NCBI GenBank assembly: GCA_035293845.1
Contig: DATGMB010000108.1
Span: forward strand, 1 to 32,433
Direction of reading: 5' to 3'
DNA: 32,433 nucleotides
Source of the DNA: DATGMB01 sp035293845
GTDB lineage: Bacteria; Acidobacteriota; Terriglobia; Bryobacterales; Bryobacteraceae
Shown: in pieces, positions 16,388 to 25,700 of the stretch
Layout: each line of letters opens with the position of its first letter
Numbering within the stretch: the stretch's first letter is position 1
Notes under the pieces: model-generated
Databases searched by the model: none
Told to the model about the DNA's origin: nothing
What the model saw: the letters and a program-made list of their open reading frames with translations, nothing else
Position numbers and translations under genes: made by a program

Positions 16388-19300
16388 AACGCATCCTGGC
16401 AATTGCCACGCTGCTCCTGCCGGCCCTGCTGCCGGCCCAGGACACCGGTAGCCTGTACGGCACCGTAACCGATCCCGCCGGCGCGGTCGTGCCGAACGCG
16501 GAAATCACCGCCGTTTCGGCCGAGCGCGGGAACACCCGTACCGCCACATCGAACGACAAGGGCGAATGGGTCCTCACCGCGGTGCCCATCGGCACCTACA
16601 CCGTCAAGGTATCGGTCGCCGGCTTCAAGGCATTCGAGCAGACGGGCATCGCGCTGGCCGCCGAGCAGAACGTGCGCGTCGATGCGGCCCTTCAGGTCGG
16701 CAGCGCGACCGAAGCCATTACCGTCGTGGCCGAGACGCCGCTCACCGATGCCCGCACCTCCACCCTCAGCGGCACCATCGAAGAGAAGACCGTCACGGAT
16801 ATGCCGCTCGATGGCCGCAACATCTTCGATCTGATGTCGCTCATGCCCGGCGTCTCCACCATTAACGACCCCCAGACGTTCACGAACGACCGCCAAGGCC
16901 CCACCTTCACCACCTCCGGCTCGCGCCCCGGACAGAACTCGATGCTGTTCGACGGGGGATCTTTCAACGCACTGTTCCGCAACTCCGGGCTGAATTACCC
17001 GCCGCCCGATTCCGTGCAGCAGATCCGCGTGGTGACCAGCAACTACACCGCCGAGTTCGGCCGGAATTCCGGAACCGTGATGAACGTAATCACGAAATCC
17101 GGCACCAACAGCCTGCACGGAGCGGGCTGGGAATACCTGCGCGACAGCGCCTTCAATGCGCGCAGCTTCTTCTCCAAGACCGTCAACAAGCTGGTGCAGA
17201 ACCAGTACGGCGGGAACCTGGGCGGGCCGGTCATTAAGAACAAGCTGTTCCTGTTCGGCTCCTACCAGGGCCTGAAGGTGCGCTCCTCCGCGCTCAGCTC
17301 GAGCGCCAAGCCGCTCACCTCGGCCGAAAGCAGCGGCGTCTTCTCAAGCAAGATTACCGACCCGCTGACCGGCCAGCCGTTCCCCGGCAATACCATCCCC
17401 GCCAGCCGCTTCGACCCGGTGGCGGTCAAGATCAACCAGTTGATCTCCCCCGCCAACTCCGCCAACGGCTTCCTGGCCGCCACCTATTTCGCTCCGCAGA
17501 ACGACGACCAGGGCCTGCTGCGCGGCGACTATTATCTGGGCCGCCACGCGATCGACGCGCGATATAACCAGGTGGCCTCGCGCGCCAACGCGGCGGCCGG
17601 CAACGTTCCGGGATACGAGTACGAGGAGACCGACGCGTACGTCCACACGATCTCGATCGGCGACACGCTGCCCATCTCGGCCAACCTGCTGAACGTGGCG
17701 CGGCTGGCGTATAACCGCTTCAGCACCGGCGTCTCGATCCTCACGCCCTACAGCCTGCACAGCCTGGGTTCGACGCTCCCTGAGTTTGGGCCGCCGACGC
17801 CTTCGGAGATCAACGTTTCCAGCCGTTTCGATGTGGGCAATACCTCGGCGGCGCCGGCGGCCACGACCAACGACACGCGCGACCTCACCGAAACGCTGAC
17901 CTGGATCCGCGGATCCCACAGCTTCAAATTCGGCGCTGAATACCTGCGCGGCCAATACCTAAACCGCACCTGGTTTCAAAGCCAGGGCGGCTTCACCTTC
18001 AGCGGAATCTTCACCGGCAATTCCGCCGCCGATTTCCTCCTCGGACTGGCGCAAAACCTGAGCATCTCGAGCCCCGCGCTCGAACAGGGCGGCATCCAGA
18101 ACAATTTCTACGGCTTCGCGCAGGACGATTGGCGCGTCTCCCGCCGCCTCACCCTGAACCTCGGGCTGCGCTACGAGCTGCCGATGCCGTGGTATCAGCC
18201 GAACAACTATTGGGGCTCCTTCTCACCCGGCGAGCAATCGCGCGTTTATCCGAACGCGCCCACCGGCCTGGTTTTCCCCGGCGACCCCGGCTTCGGCCGC
18301 GGGCTGATCCACGCCGACATGAACAACTTCGCGCCGCGCATCGGCTTCGCCTACGACGCGACCGGCAGCGGCAAGACGATCATCCGGGGCGGCTTCGGCG
18401 TGTTCTACGACGCCATTACCGCCAACATCATCCAGAACGGCACGCAACCCTTCCGGTATTCGTATACCATCAACGCCCCTTATAGCCTCTCCGACCCGCT
18501 GCGCGGCTACGGCACGATTCCCGCCACGCTGAACCTGAACAATCCCGTTTTCACGCTGAATCCGCCGCCGCAACTGACATTCCCCAGTGCCACTATGCGG
18601 ACGCCGTACACCATGCAATACAACGTCACGGTGCAGCGCCAGTTCTTCGGAAACACCGTGCTGGAAGCCGCCTACGTGGGCAAGCTCGGGCGCAAGCTGC
18701 TGGATGACATTTCGGCGAATCCGGCAATTTACGCCCCCGGAGCCACCGTCGCGAACGAGAACTCGCGCGTGATCTACCCCGGCTTCGGCAATCTCACCAC
18801 CATGGGGACGTTCGCGAATTCCGAATACAACGCGCTGCAAGTGCGCGTGGTGAAACGGTACAGCCGCAACTTCACGCTGCAGGGCACCTATTCCTATTCG
18901 AAATCGCTGGACGATTTCAGCGGCGGAACCGGCGCCAGCGTGACCGATACGGCGGCCACGCCGAACCCGTTCGACCTGCACAGCATGTGGGGGCCCTCGG
19001 ATTTCTACTCCAAGCACATCGCGTCCGTGGCGGGCATCTGGGACATGCCGAAGCTGCTCCGCCAAAACGCGTTCATCCGGGAAACCGCCGGCGGCTGGAA
19101 TCTCGCGGTGCGGTTCACCGCGCATTCGGGCCTGCCGATCAACGTCGTGACCGGCGCCGATAACGCGCTCAGCGGCACGCCGCAGCAGCGGCCCAACGTG
19201 ATCGGCGATCCGAACCTCGGGACGAACCGGCCGCTCGCGGCACAGCTCGCCCAGTGGTTCAATCCCGCGGTCTTCGTCGCTCCGGCGCCGGGGACGTACG

Positions 19301-19545
19301 GCGATCTCGGCCGCAACGCCCTGATCGGCCCCGGCATGCAGACCACCAATGCGGCGCTGCTGAAGAATTTCCCGTTCTCCCACCGCGAGGGCGTGTACTT
19401 CCAATTCCGCGCCGAGGCGTTCAGCGTGTTCAACACCCCGATCTTCAAAAATCCCGGCAACACCATGGGCAGCAGCCTGGGCAAGATCACCAGCACCTCC
19501 GGCGGCGACCGCCACCTGCAGTTGGCGCTCAAGCTGATCTTCTGA
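16384..19545 (+). CDS. TonB-dependent receptor 2, Oar-like
   Basis: 1053-residue outer-membrane receptor. A signal peptide (1-19, 'MKRILAIATLLLPALLPAQ') and a carboxypeptidase-regulatory-like domain (about 22-105, 'GTVTDPAGAVVPNAEI') come first. A plug-like region with 'SNYTAEFGRNSGTVMNVIT' follows, then a beta-barrel with 'DDWRVSRRLTLNLGLRYE' and a final Phe ('ALKLIF'). The ATG overlaps the GH28 stop as ATGA, tying its synthesis to the pectinase-like enzyme. It probably takes up or senses pectic oligosaccharides made by the two upstream enzymes. No SusD partner is encoded nearby. The ligand is inferred from context only. Confidence 0.9.
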   Translation: MKRILAIATLLLPALLPAQDTGSLYGTVTDPAGAVVPNAEITAVSAERGNTRTATSNDKGEWVLTAVPIGTYTVKVSVAGFKAFEQTGIALAAEQNVRVDAALQVGSATEAITVVAETPLTDARTSTLSGTIEEKTVTDMPLDGRNIFDLMSLMPGVSTINDPQTFTNDRQGPTFTTSGSRPGQNSMLFDGGSFNALFRNSGLNYPPPDSVQQIRVVTSNYTAEFGRNSGTVMNVITKSGTNSLHGAGWEYLRDSAFNARSFFSKTVNKLVQNQYGGNLGGPVIKNKLFLFGSYQGLKVRSSALSSSAKPLTSAESSGVFSSKITDPLTGQPFPGNTIPASRFDPVAVKINQLISPANSANGFLAATYFAPQNDDQGLLRGDYYLGRHAIDARYNQVASRANAAAGNVPGYEYEETDAYVHTISIGDTLPISANLLNVARLAYNRFSTGVSILTPYSLHSLGSTLPEFGPPTPSEINVSSRFDVGNTSAAPAATTNDTRDLTETLTWIRGSHSFKFGAEYLRGQYLNRTWFQSQGGFTFSGIFTGNSAADFLLGLAQNLSISSPALEQGGIQNNFYGFAQDDWRVSRRLTLNLGLRYELPMPWYQPNNYWGSFSPGEQSRVYPNAPTGLVFPGDPGFGRGLIHADMNNFAPRIGFAYDATGSGKTIIRGGFGVFYDAITANIIQNGTQPFRYSYTINAPYSLSDPLRGYGTIPATLNLNNPVFTLNPPPQLTFPSATMRTPYTMQYNVTVQRQFFGNTVLEAAYVGKLGRKLLDDISANPAIYAPGATVANENSRVIYPGFGNLTTMGTFANSEYNALQVRVVKRYSRNFTLQGTYSYSKSLDDFSGGTGASVTDTAATPNPFDLHSMWGPSDFYSKHIASVAGIWDMPKLLRQNAFIRETAGGWNLAVRFTAHSGLPINVVTGADNALSGTPQQRPNVIGDPNLGTNRPLAAQLAQWFNPAVFVAPAPGTYGDLGRNALIGPGMQTTNAALLKNFPFSHREGVYFQFRAEAFSVFNTPIFKNPGNTMGSSLGKITSTSGGDRHLQLALKLIF

Positions 19546-19567
19546 GCACGCAGGTTCGCTGTTCCGC

Positions 19568-19599
19568 GGCGGCGGCCCGGAAGCTCCGGTGCCGCCGCC
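19568..19599. other. Strong GC-rich hairpin between receptor 2 and the GH18 gene
   Basis: A 9-bp perfect outer stem (GGCGGCGGC/GCCGCCGCC) continues, with a 1-nt bulge, into a 5-bp inner stem (CCGGA/TCCGG) with a 3-nt loop. No T-tract follows, so it is not a standard intrinsic terminator. It could lower read-through, protect the receptor mRNA 3' end or be a processing site. Confidence 0.5.
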
Positions 19600-19643
19600 C
19601 TCCGCGATGCGCGAAAATGTGTGTTCGCCGAATGGCGCCACAC

Positions 19644-21719
19644 ATGCGAATCGCTGCCTCGCTTCTTCCCTTTCTCATCGCCGCGCACTCGGTGCTTGCC
19701 CAGGGCACCGTCCCCACCTTCCGCGTAACCGCCGGTTCGGCCTCCTTCACACTGGCGGGCCGCGACCCCGCCGCGGGCGGCGCCACCACGATCCCGGTGC
19801 TGCTGGTCCCGGTGGCGCTCTCCTTCGAGTCCTCGAAAGCCGCGGGCAAGCCGTTCGTGATGGAGGCCGCGCCAGACGTCCCGGCCATTCTGCGGTCGCC
19901 GGTTTTCTCCGCGTTCCCGTTTCCCGCGGGCGGTAACACGCAATACGGTGACGCGATGCTGCGTTCGATGGTCGCGGCGCCGGAGTCCTGGCACACGCTC
20001 CTCGGCAAGCCTGAGGTGCGAGCCGTGCGGATCGCGGTGCCCAGAGGCTCGGGCTATATTCTGACCTCACACAAGACCGGCCGGTCGCTGGGAATCGTCG
20101 ACCTGGAATTCCTGCAGAAGGAGCTCTTTCGCCGGATCGCGAAGCAGGATGGCCGGCTGGTGATCGCGGTGACGCGCAACGTCGCGTACTACGCGCTCGG
20201 CGACGCCACCGTGTGTTGCGGGTGGGGAACCCATGGCGTCGATTCCGCGACCGGCAACTCGTTCGTTCTCGGGTCATACCTGAGGGCCGCGCCGCCAGTG
20301 GTTCAGGATGCCGACATCCAGCCGCTCACGCAGCAGGTCGCGCAGTTTTTCAAGGACCCGCTGCACGATCCGCTATGGCATGGTCCGCGCAATGCGGCCG
20401 CTCCCGGCAATGTCGTTCCGGCCTGGATGCGGTCCACGGACCCGCCATCCTGCGGCGGCCCCGCGGTCTCTTCGACTTATTTCCTGCTCGAACCGACCGA
20501 CACCAATCCCAAAAACAATCTGCCGGCTTCGCGCGCGTTCGCTGCGACGCTCCACGGCGCGCAGTACCATCTGCAGAACGTCGCGCTGCTCCCGTGGTAC
20601 ACCGGCGGCGGACCCGGCCTCGGAAAGGCGTATAGCTTCCCGGATTCGACCGCTCTCACCGCGCCCGCCGAGGGCTGTCCCCAGCGCGGAGGCCGCTCCG
20701 CCGCCCCCGCAACAGCGAGCGAAGCCGCGCCGGCGCCCCGGAGCGGCGCGGGCAACGGCCACGAGCTCATCGGCTATTGGACCGGCTACGCCGCCGCGCG
20801 CCAGGATATTTCGCCGCAATGGGACGTGGTCATCGTCGCGTTCGCCACGCCCGACCACAACGCGCCCGAAGGGACCATGCAGTTCCGCACGCCCGCCAAC
20901 TTCGATGCGGCCCGCTTCAAAGACGAGATCGCGCGCCTGAAGAGCCAGGGCCGAAAGGTCCTGATTTCGCTCGGCGGCGGCGGCCAGTACTTCACGATGG
21001 CGGACCCGAACTCCGTGCCGAACTTCGTCTCCTCCGTTTCCCGAATCGTGACCGAGTACGGCTTCGACGGCATCGATATCGATTTCGAAACGCCGTCGCT
21101 CGCGATCGACCCCGGCGACACCGATTTCCGGCACCCCAAGACGCCCTCGATCGTGAACCTCATCGCGGGAATGCGCGAGCTGCGCGAGCGCCTCGGACCG
21201 CGCTTCCTCATCACCCTGGTGCCCGAGGGCACGCAGATCCCCGCCGGACACGCGAGTTACGGCGGCCAGTTCGGCTCGTATCTTCCGATCGCCCACGCAC
21301 TGCGCGACATCCTCACCTTCATGGACGTGCAGGATTACAACACGCCGCCGCTCGAAGCGCTCGATGGCGAGATCTATCAGCCCGGCACGGTCGATTACCA
21401 CGCCGCGATGACCGAGCTCGTCCTGCGCGGCTTCCATCCCGGCGGCGATTCGAAGGAGTTCTGGGCGGGGCTGCCGCCGCAGAAGGTCGCGGTCGGATTC
21501 CTGACGACCGACACCACGCCGGAGATCGTCCGCCAGGCGATGGATTACCTCATCACCGGCAGGCAGCCCGCCGGCAGCACTTATAAGCTGCGGCAACCCG
21601 GCGGCTACCCCGGCCTGATTGGCGCCATGTTCTGGACGCTCGATGCCGACCGCCGCGCGAACTACAATTTCTCCAATGTGATCGGGCCGCAATTGCACGC
21701 GCTTCCGCCGGCGCGGTAG
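19644..21719 (+). CDS. Exported two-domain protein with C-terminal GH18 chitinase domain
   Basis: 691 residues from the ATG at 19644, which begins a signal peptide ('MRIAASLLPFLIAAHSVLA'). In-frame ATGs at 19617 and 19632 are alternatives, and none has a clear Shine-Dalgarno. Residues about 22-345 form a domain I cannot name confidently. It has a Cys pair (C191-C192 in 'ATVCCGWGTHG') and the stretch 'LTQQVAQFFKDPLHDP' near 230. An Ala/Pro/Gly-rich linker runs to about 372. The rest is a GH18 barrel: 'LIGYWTGYAA' near 376, 'GRKVLISLGGGGQYF', and the catalytic DxxDxDxE as 'DGIDIDFE' with general acid E482, ending 'GAMFWTLDADR'. GH18 enzymes cleave chitin or related GlcNAc polymers. The gene lies 98 bp after receptor 2 and 12 bp before the convergent GntR gene. 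Confidence 0.85.
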   Translation: MRIAASLLPFLIAAHSVLAQGTVPTFRVTAGSASFTLAGRDPAAGGATTIPVLLVPVALSFESSKAAGKPFVMEAAPDVPAILRSPVFSAFPFPAGGNTQYGDAMLRSMVAAPESWHTLLGKPEVRAVRIAVPRGSGYILTSHKTGRSLGIVDLEFLQKELFRRIAKQDGRLVIAVTRNVAYYALGDATVCCGWGTHGVDSATGNSFVLGSYLRAAPPVVQDADIQPLTQQVAQFFKDPLHDPLWHGPRNAAAPGNVVPAWMRSTDPPSCGGPAVSSTYFLLEPTDTNPKNNLPASRAFAATLHGAQYHLQNVALLPWYTGGGPGLGKAYSFPDSTALTAPAEGCPQRGGRSAAPATASEAAPAPRSGAGNGHELIGYWTGYAAARQDISPQWDVVIVAFATPDHNAPEGTMQFRTPANFDAARFKDEIARLKSQGRKVLISLGGGGQYFTMADPNSVPNFVSSVSRIVTEYGFDGIDIDFETPSLAIDPGDTDFRHPKTPSIVNLIAGMRELRERLGPRFLITLVPEGTQIPAGHASYGGQFGSYLPIAHALRDILTFMDVQDYNTPPLEALDGEIYQPGTVDYHAAMTELVLRGFHPGGDSKEFWAGLPPQKVAVGFLTTDTTPEIVRQAMDYLITGRQPAGSTYKLRQPGGYPGLIGAMFWTLDADRRANYNFSNVIGPQLHALPPAR

Positions 21720-21731
21720 AACCGGGCGCGG

Positions 21732-22520
21732 TCAGCGCGAGTTCACCGCCGGCTTTCCCGCCAGCTCCAGCGTGCGCTTTTCCGCGCCGTGCTTCACCAG
21801 ATCGAGCACGATCGAGTAGCGGTCGCCGCGAATCGTCGACTCGACGAATTCGAACGGCTTGCCATTCGGCAGGAACGTCACGCGCTCGGCCTGGAACACC
21901 GGCGCGCCCGGCGGGATGCCGAGCAGCTTCGCCACGGCGCGCTCGGCCTTCGCCGCCACATAAGTTTCGCGCGCCCGCGCGGCATAGAGGTGATACTTCC
22001 GCTGCAGCACTTCGTAGAGCGAAGCGTCTTCATTCACCTCCAGGCCCGGCGCCATCGCCTGCGGGATGTGCGCCGTCTGCACGGTGAGGGGCTCGCCGTT
22101 GGCGAGGCGCAGCCGCCGCAGCACGATGACGGGCGCGAGCGCCGCCAGATCCAGCGCCGCTGCCACACGCGAATCCGCCCGCTCTTCCGTTTGCGAAAGA
22201 ATGCGCGAGCTGGCGCGCAGGTTATGGCCGCGCATCTCTTCGCTGAAGCTGGTCAGCTCGCGGGGGCCTTCGTCGAACTTGCGCTGCGAGACGAACGTGC
22301 CGCGGCCGTGTTCGCGCCGGATGTAGCCCTGTTCGGCGAGGTGTTCGAGCGCCTGCCGCACCGTGATCTTGCTGACGCCGAAGCTCTCCACGAGTTGCGT
22401 CTCGGTCGGAATCTGCTCGTCCGGCCGCCATCTTCCCGATTCGATCTCGGCCTTGAGGATGCTCTCGAGCTGGTGGTATAGCGGCACCGGCAGGTTTTTG
22501 TCGAGCGGCCCTATTGACAT
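21732..22520 (-). CDS. GntR-family transcriptional regulator (HutC/UTRA type)
   Basis: 262 residues. The winged helix-turn-helix of GntR occupies about 12-80 ('PLYHQLESILKAEIESGRW', 'VSKITVRQALEHLAEQGYI', 'GRGTFVSQ'). A UTRA effector-binding domain runs from about 95 to 245 ('VIVLRRLRLANGEPL', 'ERVTFLPNGKPFEFVES'). HutC-type members are usually repressors released by a small metabolite, and NagR/DasR relatives respond to amino-sugar phosphates. The neighbouring GH18 enzyme would fit, but the link is speculative. It diverges from receptor 3. The ATG at 22520 is the only reasonable start and lies inside a perfect palindrome, so autoregulation is likely. No separated Shine-Dalgarno is visible. 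Confidence 0.92.
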   Translation of the reverse strand: MSIGPLDKNLPVPLYHQLESILKAEIESGRWRPDEQIPTETQLVESFGVSKITVRQALEHLAEQGYIRREHGRGTFVSQRKFDEGPRELTSFSEEMRGHNLRASSRILSQTEERADSRVAAALDLAALAPVIVLRRLRLANGEPLTVQTAHIPQAMAPGLEVNEDASLYEVLQRKYHLYAARARETYVAAKAERAVAKLLGIPPGAPVFQAERVTFLPNGKPFEFVESTIRGDRYSIVLDLVKHGAEKRTLELAGKPAVNSR

Positions 22521-22542
22521 CCTAAGATTAGGATGACATAAT
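22514..22542 (+). promoter_or_regulatory. Promoter P1 for receptor 3, with operator in the spacer
   Basis: TTGACA (22514-22519), a 17-nt spacer and CATAAT (22537-22542, 5/6). The spacer is almost wholly the palindrome at 22518-22535. The predicted start is near 22549, giving a leader of about 158 nt. The -35 overlaps the GntR start codon on the other strand. Confidence 0.65.
22518..22535. promoter_or_regulatory. Operator O1, perfect palindrome
   Basis: CATCCTAA-GA-TTAGGATG, with 8-bp perfect arms. It contains the GntR ATG (complement of 22518-22520). It is the likely site for the adjacent GntR protein, and so both an autoregulatory and a divergent control site. The assignment to GntR is by proximity. 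Confidence 0.7.
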
Positions 22543-22628
22543 TTCTAAAATTTACAAGGGGAAGATGAGGCGATCCGGGGACCGCCTTAGACGCTGGTCC
22601 GTCGCGTACATTTCGGCAGCCGCCGCCA

Positions 22629-22657
22629 TTGACATCCTAAGTTCAGGATGACATACT
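22629..22657 (+). promoter_or_regulatory. Promoter P2 for receptor 3, with operator in the spacer
   Basis: TTGACA (22629-22634), 17-nt spacer and CATACT (22652-22657, 4/6). The start would be near 22664, giving a leader of about 43 nt that contains the GGAGG ribosome-binding site at 22698-22702. The layout is identical to P1, 115 bp downstream of it. Confidence 0.6.
22633..22650. promoter_or_regulatory. Operator O2, near-perfect palindrome
   Basis: CATCCTAA-GT-TCAGGATG differs from O1 at two positions, one of which breaks a pair. The flanking ATTGA and ACATA are also shared with O1. The O1-O2 distance is 115 bp, close to eleven helical turns, so two bound repressors would face the same side. 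Confidence 0.65.
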
Positions 22658-22706
22658 CTTCCCAACTAAAAAGTAGTTTGGGGTCTTGATTTACCTTGGA
22701 GGCAAT

Positions 22707-25700
22707 ATGAGACAACGTGGATGGCTTCTCTTCCTGACGTCTCTTCTCCTGGCGGCCGTCTCGATGCCGGGGCAGGAAACGAGCGCGGGAATTACCGGGC
22801 GTGTCACGGACCCTTCCGGCAGCGCCGTCGTAGGCGCCAGCGTCCGGGCGAAGGATTTGGACCGCGGCACCGATTGGCCCACCCAGACCAATGAAGACGG
22901 GATTTACGCGTTTCCGCGAATTCCCAATGGCAGATACTCCCTGACCGTGGAGGCCAAGGGGTTCAAGACTTACAACATCCCCGAGCTGGCGCTCGAAGTC
23001 AATCAGCGCGCGCGCATCGATGTCGCGCTGCAGGTCGGCGCCATCAGCGAAAGCATTCAGGTGACCGGCGAGGCGGCGCTGCTCCAGACGGACACCACCC
23101 AGGTGGGCGCCACCGTCGACTCGAGTCAGATCGATCACACTCCGCTGATCAGCCGCAACCCCGTGGCTCTCTCGCTCCTTTCCGCCGGCGTGACCACGCC
23201 CGATCCTTCCAGCTTCAACAGCGGACAGCGCGCGACCGGCGGCGGCCGGCCTTACGTCAACGGCAACCGCGAGGAAGCCAATAACTTCATGCTGGACGGC
23301 GTCGATAACAACTTCACCTCCGACAACCTCGTCTCTTACCAGCCCAATCCCGACGCCATCGAAGAGTTCCGCCTGATCACCAACAACGCCTCGGCTGAAT
23401 TCGGCAACTACCAGGGCGGCATCATCAACGTGATCCTGAAGTCCGGCACCAACTCGTTCCACGGCGATGTGTTCGAGTATTTCCGTAATGACAAGCTGAA
23501 CGCCAACAATTGGGGCAACAACTGGAATGGCGTCCCGCGCGGCGCGCTCCGCTGGAACCAGTTCGGCGGCACGTTCGGCGGCCGCATCGTCAAGGACAAG
23601 CTCTTCTTCTTCATTGACGAGCAAAGCCTGCGGCGCAATTCCCCGCCCCAGCTCACCGGCACCACGGTGATGCCGACCGCGTGGCGCAGCGGCGATTTCT
23701 CCTCGCTGCTCGACCCCTCGCAGACCGGCGGCAAGACGATCCAGCTCTATAACCCCTACTCGGTGGATGCGGCGACCGGAATCCGCGCGCCATTCCCGAA
23801 CAACATCATCCCGGCCAGTCTGTTGAACCCGGCGGCGGTCAAGCTGATGAACAGCAGTTTCTATCCGCAGCCCCAGTTCAATCGCTACACCACCTCGAAC
23901 TACTACTACTCCGCCTGGAGCTACCTCTACAGCGACCAGGGCGACATGAAGCTCGACTGGCGTCCCGAAGAAAAGGATTACTTCACGGCCCGCATCTCCA
24001 AGGGCCGCCAGGACAATCCCGGCCTCAACAATATGCCGATCTTCTACGGCAGCTTCAACACCTCGCCCTTCCAAAACGGTGTCATCAACTGGACCCGCAC
24101 CATCAGCCCGCGGATGGTCAACGAATTCCGCTTCGGCGTCAATAACGTCATGCTGGATAACGGCGGCGCCGATGAAGGCCTCGGCAATCTCGCGCAGCAG
24201 GTCGGCATCAACAACGCCGGCACGGGGCTGCTGGCGCTCGGCGCGGCGCTCGGCAACGGGGGCGGCTTCACCTATATCCACAGCCTCGGCAGCGCCAACA
24301 TCGGCGTCCAGCAGCTCTTCGCCAACACCACGTGGCAGTATAGCGACAACCTCACCATCACCCGCGGCCGCCACATGATGAAGATGGGCGCGCAGCTCCT
24401 CCGCGAATGGATCAACGTGTTCTATTCGGGCAACAACGGCCGCAGCGGCTTCATCGATTTCGGCGGCCGGTTTAGCGCGCAGAACGCCCTCAGCCCCACC
24501 GGAACGCAGCTCGGCGAGGTGGATTTCATGCTCGGCCTGCCCGACGATTACGGCCGCGGCCTGCAATCCGGAACCTGGGGCCAGCGCTCCAACGTCTGGG
24601 GAATTTATTTCCAGGATGATTGGCGCGCCACCAACAATCTGACCCTGCAGCTCGGCCTGCGTTGGGAATACCATTCGCCCTGGGCCGAAGTGAAGAACCG
24701 GCAGGCCAACTTCGACGAATTTAGCGGCACCCTGGAACTGGCCGCCCCGCTGCCTTCCAACCTGGCCGCGCCGCCCGGACCTGCGCCGATCATTTACAGC
24801 AATCCGGGCCTGTACCAGCCCTACAAGAAGGACTTCCAGCCGCGCGTCGGTTTCGCCTACACGCCGGATTTCCTGGAGAAGAAGGTCGTCTTCCGCGGCG
24901 CCTACACCATTTCCTCCTACCTCGAAGGGACCGGAACGAATCTCCGCACGCCGCTCAATCCGCCGTTCGAGCAGGAATTCGAAACGCGGTACAACATCGC
25001 CGGCCAGTACACGATCCCCGGCAGCACGCTCGACCAGGGCCTGTTTGGCCTGACGCCCACCAACCCGTATAAGGGCGCCACGATCCGTCTGTGGGACCCC
25101 TTCGTCCGGCCCGCCGATGTGCAGCAGTGGAACTTCTCGATGGACCTCCAATTGCCGTCGCAGAACGTCCTGACTGTTGCCTATGTCGGCCAGCACGGCG
25201 ACCACCTGATGGTTCCGATGCCCTTTCTTCAGAACATCGTGACCAATGGCGTGGTAACGCAAGGGCCGTATCTTTCCGGTAATCCTGCCCTGCGCAGCGA
25301 AATCGGGCAGATCTCCGGCACCGCTTCCGTCGGCAAGCAGGGGTACAACGCCCTGCAGGCCACGCTACGCAAGCGGTTCGCCCACGGCCTGGAATATCAG
25401 GTCGCCTTCACTTACTCGAAAGGCATGTCGGACGCTATCGGCTACTATGGCCAGGGCGGCCAGGCCGGCAGCCAGTCGGCCTATTGGCAGTATCTGTACT
25501 GCCAGGCCTGCGAAATGGGCCCAACATACTTCGACAACAAGTTCATGTTCGTGCCCTCGTTCACCTATCAGCTCCCCTTCGGCCGCGGCCGTCACTTTGG
25601 CTCGAACTGGAGCAAGCCGGTGGACGCGCTCATCGGCGGCTGGCAGCTCGGCGGCATCTACACCGCCCATACCGGCTTCCCGCTCACGATCAAGTACAAC

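Noticed and set aside
22579..22600. GGACC...GGTCC hairpin between the two promoters of receptor 3, possible attenuator
   Set aside because: Only a 5-bp stem, no T-tract and no leader peptide.
22587..25262. Very long open frame on the minus strand (about 890 codons) across receptor 3
   Set aside because: It is antisense to a clearly coding receptor. The translation is rich in Arg, Val, His, Asp and Glu with no recognisable domain, as expected from high-GC antisense frames.
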